Assembly: GCA_015075445.1 (NCBI GenBank)
Contig: JABTUJ010000006.1
Span: 62,001 to 126,000 of the forward strand
Source of the DNA: Verrucomicrobiales bacterium
GTDB taxonomy: Bacteria > Verrucomicrobiota > Verrucomicrobiia > Limisphaerales > J093
Direction of reading: 5' to 3'
Length of the DNA stretch: 64,000 nt
Of the stretch, positions 59,366 to 64,000 are shown piece after piece. The stretch's first letter is position 1. Each line of letters begins with the position of its first letter. The notes under the pieces were generated by a model, which had not been told where the DNA came from, ran no database searches, and saw only the letters and a program-made list of their open reading frames with translations. The position numbers were made by a program, and so were the translations under genes.

Positions 59366-61086
59366 GGCTGTTGAAGTTGGTAGTACCGCATCCGGTCGCG
59401 CGCCTTGACGGTGATGGTGGAGCGGCCATCGGCGATCGTCACCGGTGCGTCCAGTCGCTGCCACGGTCCCTCCGCCGTCTCCGCCGCGTACGGGACGTAG
59501 CCCTCCGCGCGAACCGGCCAGGCCAGAATCACCGCCGGCTCGATCACCAGCACGGGCGGCTCGGTCACGGTCAGAATCTGATTCGCCGCCACGTCGGTCA
59601 GTTCTTGCACCGCACCCGACGGCCATTCGATGCGCACCACGTCCGCTTTCGTGGCGTCGCCGAGACCGAAATTGGGCCTCAGATCATCATGCTGCACCCG
59701 CCAGGCTTCTCCGCCGGCGGAAACCTGCCGCATCTGCCAGACTTCCTCGCCGCGAATCGTGGCCCTGACCCGCACCACCGCGCCGATGCCTGATCCGTTC
59801 GAAGACGTGCCCTGGAGGTTTAGCTTCAGCCAGCGATTGTCCCCGCCCACGTTGGCGAACAACGCCCCAGGCAGACCGGGATACACGATGAAGACATCCG
59901 GGTAGCCGTCGTTGTTGAAGTCGCCCACCGCCGGAGCGCTCTGGACGTAGGAGAACTGCCGGGCGGGCGCGAGAGACGACTCGGTGAAGGCGGTGCCATC
60001 GCCTTGATTCAGGTAGAGCCGGTACCCCCCGTCGCCGCTGGTCATGTCGGTAATGAGGTCGAGATGCCCGTCATTGTCTGCGTCCAGGAGAGCCAACATA
60101 CGGACGCCGATCCCGGCGAAACGGCGGCGAAGCTCGTATTCACCCCCGGGTGTCGCGAAGTAGATCTGAAACCCGGCGTTGTCGTGGCTCAGAACCAAGT
60201 CCAGCAGGCCGTCGTTATTGAAGTCACCCCAGACCAGGCAGCCGCTCTGGGCGAATCGGAGGCCGCGAGCCTCGGCCGTGCCGCCAGTCACTGCGACGAA
60301 TCCGGGCACGCCGGTTTCACGCAGCAGATTCTTGTAGATGAAGACCGCATCGTCTTGGTTCGCCACCACAACGTCCAGGTCGCCGTCGCCGTCGAAATCC
60401 GCCCACGCGCCCGAAGTCGCGAGCGACGAACGCGCCCGCAACGGCATGACCCGGCTGAACTGCAGGTTCCCCTCGTTGCGAAAGAACGCGTCCGGAGTGC
60501 CGCTGTTCTGGCCCCAGTCCGGCAGGAACAAGTCCAAATGGCCGTCGCCATCGAAGTCCGTCAGGCTGCCGCTGTTGGCCCGCAGATCGGGCGCGTCGGT
60601 TCCGGCCACCGGATGCCGCGTGAAGACGCCCTTGCCGTCATTCAGAAAGAGGTGGTCCATCAGCGGTGTCGTGCTGCCGCCGCGGTCCACCCGGTTGACG
60701 ACGTAGAGATCCAGGTCGCCGTCATTGTCCAGGTCCGCCCAGAGGCCCTGCACGGAGAAGGCGGCGTCCCCGTGCAATTCACCGATGCGGTCTGCGCTCG
60801 GTACCTCGAACCGGCCATCGCCCAGGTTCCGGTAGAGGACGTTAAGCCGCGTCGTACCCCCGCCATCGACCAAGGTGACGAACAAGTCCAAATGACCGTC
60901 GCCGTCGAAGTCGCCCCACGAGGCGCCGCCGTTGTAGTACGTGCGGGTGAAGGTGATGCCGGAGTTCACCTCAACGAACCCCGCGCGGGTCGTGAATGGG
61001 AGCGCGCAGAGCGCGAGGATCGTGACCGCAACCGGGGTCTTGGATCGACTGTAACCTGCGAGTTTGAACCGAGGAGTTGCTTTCAT
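59362..61086 (-). CDS. secreted VCBS/FG-GAP repeat protein with ASPIC/UnbV domain
   Basis: This 574-residue protein has a signal peptide (AVTILALCALPFTTRAG) and a seven-bladed FG-GAP/VCBS propeller with calcium-like DGDGHLDLF motifs (for example DFDGDGHLDLFVTLVDGG, DLDNDGDLDLYVVNRVDRG). The C-terminal domain ASPIC/UnbV is recognised by GIGAVVRVRATIRGEEVW and PNFGLGDATKADVVRIEWPS. The start ATG 61086 gives the signal peptide directly. Family members are surface or secreted proteins of unknown ligand. Confidence 0.9.
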   Translation of the reverse strand: MKATPRFKLAGYSRSKTPVAVTILALCALPFTTRAGFVEVNSGITFTRTYYNGGASWGDFDGDGHLDLFVTLVDGGGTTRLNVLYRNLGDGRFEVPSADRIGELHGDAAFSVQGLWADLDNDGDLDLYVVNRVDRGGSTTPLMDHLFLNDGKGVFTRHPVAGTDAPDLRANSGSLTDFDGDGHLDLFLPDWGQNSGTPDAFFRNEGNLQFSRVMPLRARSSLATSGAWADFDGDGDLDVVVANQDDAVFIYKNLLRETGVPGFVAVTGGTAEARGLRFAQSGCLVWGDFNNDGLLDLVLSHDNAGFQIYFATPGGEYELRRRFAGIGVRMLALLDADNDGHLDLITDMTSGDGGYRLYLNQGDGTAFTESSLAPARQFSYVQSAPAVGDFNNDGYPDVFIVYPGLPGALFANVGGDNRWLKLNLQGTSSNGSGIGAVVRVRATIRGEEVWQMRQVSAGGEAWRVQHDDLRPNFGLGDATKADVVRIEWPSGAVQELTDVAANQILTVTEPPVLVIEPAVILAWPVRAEGYVPYAAETAEGPWQRLDAPVTIADGRSTITVKARDRMRYYQLQQP

Positions 61087-61154
61087 GGTTGGTGGCCTTC
61101 GTTTCCTTGGCGGGCACGACCGGGGCCAGGCCGCCGATAACTGCCAGCGACTGT

Positions 61155-61222
61155 TCCTGGCGATGGATGCATTCTGCCCACATGGTGCTTGGCGAGATGC
61201 CGCGGGAAAACCGGACAGGGAA
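61155..61222. repeat. family I repeat, copy 1
   Basis: CTGGCGATGGATGCATTCTG and CCGCGGGAAAACCGGACAGG recur with few changes at 63053-63122. Both copies lie a short distance upstream (on the minus strand) of secreted-protein genes, those starting at 61086 and 62864. Confidence 0.7.
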
Positions 61223-61294
61223 ACCCGCACCGTCAGCGTTCACCGCTTGACGGCACACGTCCCGCCCTCCTGTCCATCGTACGATTGTCGTGGG

Positions 61295-61738
61295 CACCAC
61301 AGAGGCGCGAAGGACACAGGGCGCCGGAAGGGGAGACAGCCGGAAGGGCGGGTGCGCGAGGACCGGCGGGCCGTCTCACTCCTCTGGGTCCCTCGTGCCT
61401 CTGTGGTGCAGGCCTGGCGGGCTCATCGTCGGGTGCGGTGGGGATGTCTCCGGGGGAGGCACCACAGAGGCGCGAAGGACACAGAGGGCCGGGAGGGGAG
61501 ACAGCCGGAAGGGCGGGTACGCGAGGACCGGCGGGCCGTCTCATTCCTCTGTGTCTCTCGTGTCTCTGTGGTGCAGCCATGGCGGGCTCACCGTCGGGTG
61601 CGGTGGGGATGTCTCCGGGGGAGGCACCACAGAGGTGCGAAGGACACAGAGGGCCGGGAGGGGAGACAGCCGGAAGGGCGGGTGCGCGAGGACCGGCGGG
61701 CCGTCTCACTCCTCTGTGTCCCTCGTGGCTCTGTGGTG
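61295..61738. repeat. family H: three 114-bp elements with inverted ends, period 165 bp
   Basis: Elements at 61295-61408, 61460-61573 and 61625-61738 each begin CACCACAGAGGCGCGAAGGA and end with TCCCTCGTGCCTCTGTGGTG, nearly the exact complement. A 51-bp spacer (TCCGGGGGAGG end) is repeated too. The array sits upstream of the VCBS gene; long frames across it are repeat artefacts. Confidence 0.9.
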
Positions 61739-61763
61739 CAGGACCGGCGTCCGCTTCGCCGAG

Positions 61764-61915
61764 CCATGGGCGCGCGTGTCACCGTCTCCCTCGAAACGCC
61801 GGACGCCTTGGTGCCGCTCTTCTTCCTCGGACTCGAAAACCTGATCCGGAACAAGGAGGCGGCCGGCCGGCCCCAGGACCCGGACGACCTGGCGTGCCTT
61901 AAGAGCCGACATTGA
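61764..61915 (+). pseudogene. remnant of a nucleotidyltransferase-type gene (C-terminal fragment)
   Basis: The last ~50 codons before TGA 61913-61915 read ...LENLIRNKEAAGRPQDPDD, the pattern at the end of nucleotidyltransferase-like (DUF1814/AbiEii-type) proteins (L-x-D-L-I-x-K-x-A-A-GRPQDL-x-D). Nothing upstream continues the protein; instead family H repeats adjoin. It looks like the tail of a gene that was lost or replaced. Confidence 0.4.
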
Positions 61916-62057
61916 GCGCTGACCTCGACAGCAATCCCGGCCCGGTTGCTGACCTGCGGTGAGCGCCCGCGCGAGGTGCTGCGGCAGTTCTTCCGCTGAA
62001 CCGGGCGTGATTCGTGCAGATGGGCATTGATTCGCGGTTGAGTTCCTCGCGCCGGCC

Positions 62058-62864
62058 TTATTCGCCTGGTGCGGAGTTGTCATCCACGACGCGGTAGAAG
62101 CGCTGGGAGGCGGCGGTGGTTTCATCGGTCACTTCGCCGCCGGTGCCGTCCAGGGTCACGGTACGCCAGACCTCCCAGTCCACCAGGTTCGCGCTGCGCT
62201 GAACGTGGACGTACTGGCCGGGCGGACCGCTGAGAAACAGTCGCAAGCGACCATCGCTGAGCAGGGTGGCAGGGTGGAAGCGGTGGGTTGACGGCAAGAG
62301 GGTGACCTTGTCCCTGGGAAAACCATAGATCACGAGCTGGGAGAGCCACGACTCAGGCACGGCCAGGGTAAGGAGCGAGTTCCCATGGACAGACAACGTC
62401 TGAAGGCGGGCCAATCCCTGCGGCAGGGTCAGGCTGGTGAGTTGGTTATGGTCAAGATCCAGCGACTCCAGCGCGGTCAGGGTCGAAGGCAACGCCAAAT
62501 CGGGTATTGCTAGGTTTGAAACCATCCCGTCCCACCCCCATCCCCCGCGGAGGTTGAGCGAAACGAGGTTCCGGGCGGTTTCGAGGCCCTCCCAGGACTC
62601 GATCAGTGGCAACGGTCCAGCTTCCCAATCCCAATGCTCAGCTCGCGCGTTCAGACTGGCATCCAGCTCGGTCAGGCTCTCCAGATCGGCCACGGTGATG
62701 TCGCCCGGGGGCTCGTTCAGCGCCCGCCAGATCATCCGCCGCAGTTCGGGGTCGGGAATCTCGACGGCTTGGGCCATTGCTCCAGGGCCGGCGAGCACAC
62801 TCGCTGCCAGCGCCAGCGCGGCGAGACGCTTACGAGGGGGGCGATGCGAGGGTCGAGTTTTCAT
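62058..62864 (-). CDS. secreted leucine-rich-repeat-like protein
   Basis: This 268-residue protein has a signal peptide (LAALALAASVLAGPGAMAQ). It opens with IPDPELRRMIWRALNEPPGD, the N-terminal cap of LRR/internalin-like proteins in PVC bacteria. A few leucine-rich turns follow (ALESLDLDHNQLTSLTLPQG, ARLQTLSVHGNSLLTLAVPE). The C-terminus FYRVVDDNSAPGE is a sandwich domain with the common closing FYR. ATG 62864 gives the signal peptide directly. A role in binding is likely. The gap 61916-62057 holds nothing I can identify. Confidence 0.75.
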   Translation of the reverse strand: MKTRPSHRPPRKRLAALALAASVLAGPGAMAQAVEIPDPELRRMIWRALNEPPGDITVADLESLTELDASLNARAEHWDWEAGPLPLIESWEGLETARNLVSLNLRGGWGWDGMVSNLAIPDLALPSTLTALESLDLDHNQLTSLTLPQGLARLQTLSVHGNSLLTLAVPESWLSQLVIYGFPRDKVTLLPSTHRFHPATLLSDGRLRLFLSGPPGQYVHVQRSANLVDWEVWRTVTLDGTGGEVTDETTAASQRFYRVVDDNSAPGE

Positions 62865-63052
62865 GGGGTTCTCATCGGCTGAGATCGAATGCGGTATGCA
62901 GGGGAGTACACCCGCCTCGCGGTGGGGCGGGACGGGCCGCACCTCCCGCTGGCGGGCGGGCTCGGAGCGTGGCGGCGGACGGGGGCATGGGGGTCTGGGT
63001 GTGGAGGCTGGGTGCAAGGTGCGGGCCGGCCGTCGAAAACCTCGGCGGCGGC

Positions 63053-63122
63053 TCCCTGGCGATGGATGCAATCTGCCCACACGGCTCTTGGCGGGATTCC
63101 GCGGGAAGACCGGACAGGAAAG
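63053..63122. repeat. family I repeat, copy 2
   Basis: CTGGCGATGGATGCAATCTG and CCGCGGGAAGACCGGACAGG match copy 1 at 61155. It lies 190 bp upstream of the LRR-like gene on the opposite strand. The rest of the 62865-63310 gap shows nothing else I can support. Confidence 0.7.
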
Positions 63123-63310
63123 TTGCACCGGTGGGTATGCATGGTAGAAGGCCTCGCCCATCCCAGACCGACGCCGCCAGCGTGGCTATTCGGGCACGAT
63201 CCACGACGGCAGCGCGGGCCAGCACCCCTTTACTCTGCAGCGCCCATTCGGGCGCTCGGGCGACGCCAACGAAGTTCGCAACACCTAGCCCACAGCCCCG
63301 TTGTCATCTA

Positions 63311-63338
63311 TTGACACTCAATGTGGTCGGCCTAGATT
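63311..63338 (+). promoter_or_regulatory. promoter of the ParD/PIN toxin-antitoxin operon
   Basis: TTGACA (63311-63316), 16-bp spacer and TAGATT (63333-63338) fit a sigma-70 promoter. Only 6 bp follow before ATG 63345, so transcription would start at or very near the start codon, predicting a leaderless mRNA. The same spacing is seen before the 16348 GTG. Confidence 0.55.
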
Positions 63339-63344
63339 GACGTC

Positions 63345-63605
63345 ATGAATGTTTCGTTGCCTCCGACGTGGGAACGGTTCGTGGCCAGTCAGGTGAGCGC
63401 CGGTGAATTTGGCAACGCGAGCGAGGTCGTGCGCGAAGCCCTGCGGTTGCTGCGCGACCAGCAGGAGCGCCGCGCCTCCGAGGAACTGCGCGCCGCCTTC
63501 GCTGGTGTTGACCCGCATGGCGGCCACGGAGAGCCCACGCCTCATGACCGGGCCTTGATTGCCCAAGCCGTCCGGCGGCATCGCCAAGGCAAGCGCCAGG
63601 TATGA
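63345..63605 (+). CDS. ParD-type antitoxin
   Basis: This 86-residue protein begins MNVSLPPTWERFVASQVSAG and continues EFGNASEVVREALRLLRDQQ, the ribbon-helix-helix pattern of the ParD/CopG family, with a C-terminal tail GEPTPHDRALIAQAV. ParD antitoxins neutralise the paired toxin and bind their own promoter. It overlaps the downstream gene by 4 bp (ATGA). Usually the partner is ParE; here the next gene looks like a PIN-domain protein. Confidence 0.85.
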   Translation: MNVSLPPTWERFVASQVSAGEFGNASEVVREALRLLRDQQERRASEELRAAFAGVDPHGGHGEPTPHDRALIAQAVRRHRQGKRQV

Positions 63606-64000
63606 TTGTGGTCTTCGACACCAGCGTGGTCGTCGAAGCCGTCTTCTGGCAGCGAAGCACCGCTCGCCGCGCGCTGACGGGCTTGGCGCTGCGCCGGTTT
63701 AAGACCGCCGTAAGCCAGGAGATTCTGGACGAATACGCCGCCGTCACCGGCGATATCCGCGCCCGGCTGTTTTCCCAAGCCCAGCCTTCCGGGGCCCTGG
63801 CATGGATTGCTGCCAAGTCCGTCTGCGTGGAACCGATGCCGTTGGAGGGAAAACTCTGCCGAGATCCACGCGACAATGTCTTCGTCACCACTGCGGTGGC
63901 AGCCAAGGCGGCCTTGCTGGTCACGCAAGATCGCGACCTGCTCGCGCTGGAGAAGCCCTTCGGCGTTTCCGTCGTGACGCCCGTGCAACTGATTCGAGAA
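63602..64000 (+). CDS. PIN-domain toxin, truncated by the window end
   Basis: The frame from ATG 63602 to the window end encodes 133 residues without a stop. It reads MIVVFDTSVVVEAVFWQRS, then VSQEILDEYAAV, RDPRDNVFVTTAVAAKA and LLVTQDRDLLAL. The acidic residues D6, E (in EILDEY), D (DPRDN) and D (TQDRDL) fit the PIN-domain active site (PIN_3/COG1569 type), which cleaves RNA. Length is near complete. It is coupled to the ParD-type antitoxin, forming a toxin-antitoxin operon with an unusual antitoxin class for a PIN toxin. Confidence 0.8.
   Translation, partial: MIVVFDTSVVVEAVFWQRSTARRALTGLALRRFKTAVSQEILDEYAAVTGDIRARLFSQAQPSGALAWIAAKSVCVEPMPLEGKLCRDPRDNVFVTTAVAAKAALLVTQDRDLLALEKPFGVSVVTPVQLIRE

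Noticed and set aside
61064..61915. A 283-codon plus-strand gene across the threefold repeat.
   Set aside because: Nearly the whole frame is translated repeat; only the last ~50 codons resemble a protein family, so I kept that as a remnant.
1..64000. tRNA, rRNA, riboswitch or tmRNA genes.
   Set aside because: No cloverleaf-like, rRNA-like or known riboswitch-like sequence was recognised on reading the gaps; a tRNAscan-SE/Infernal run would be decisive.

Overview
The window is GC-rich bacterial chromosome, and the gene content suggests a member of the Verrucomicrobiota (PVC superphylum). The evidence is a PSD1/DUF1549-DUF1553 cytochrome-like protein paired with a Tat-exported DUF1501 protein, many very large secreted beta-propeller and Ig-like proteins, a DUF2961 (GH172-like) glycosidase, FGE-sulfatase domains, a VCBS/ASPIC protein, and abundant dispersed palindromic repeats. 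The phylum is an inference from gene families; no rRNA or other phylogenetic marker RNA is present, and I saw no tRNA.

Layout. 0-10.5 kb is all minus strand: a secreted FnIII/Ig protein, an operon of PSD1 protein, DUF1501 protein and PilT-like ATPase, and a periplasmic-propeller histidine kinase. 10.8-13.2 kb is plus strand: N-carbamoylputrescine amidohydrolase, an RmlD-like reductase and a small SH3-like protein. 13.16-14.3 kb is a non-coding repeat block with nine head-to-tail palindromic units of about 100 bp. 14.4-16.9 kb holds a frameshifted Uma2 gene, an ABC-2 type permease and a MazF-type toxin-antitoxin pair. 17-29.8 kb is the housekeeping core: Gfo/Idh/MocA oxidoreductase, PfkB kinase, PQQ-type propeller, primary sigma factor, apt, Lon-N-domain protein, DUF1844, CobA-HemD fusion, lysS with a large insert, and an ECF sigma/anti-sigma-like/lipoprotein operon.

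30-37.5 kb carries three large secreted proteins (CBM-like repeat protein, DUF2961, subtilase) separated by dense repeat clusters. 37.8-49.2 kb is a minus-strand operon of ECF sigma factor, anti-sigma-like vWA protein and a giant two-module membrane protein of about 2,365 aa, now broken by one frameshift. 49.6-53.6 kb has small genes (DUF6483-like, FmdB-like zinc ribbon, free-standing topoisomerase C-terminal repeats, an SDR with a repeat-derived insert, an anchored Pro/Ala-rich protein). 53.8-61.1 kb is minus strand: double FGE protein, Rieske protein, metalloprotease/delta-60 protein and VCBS/ASPIC protein. 61.3-64 kb has a 165-bp tandem repeat, a gene remnant, a leucine-rich-type secreted protein and a ParD/PIN toxin-antitoxin pair cut by the window end.

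The most unusual content is a system of at least nine repeat families (called A to I below, plus a short motif). Several form long hairpins with compensatory base changes between copies, they co-occur in clusters, and one has entered a coding sequence in frame. No transposase or RAYT gene is present, so any mobilising enzyme would have to be elsewhere.
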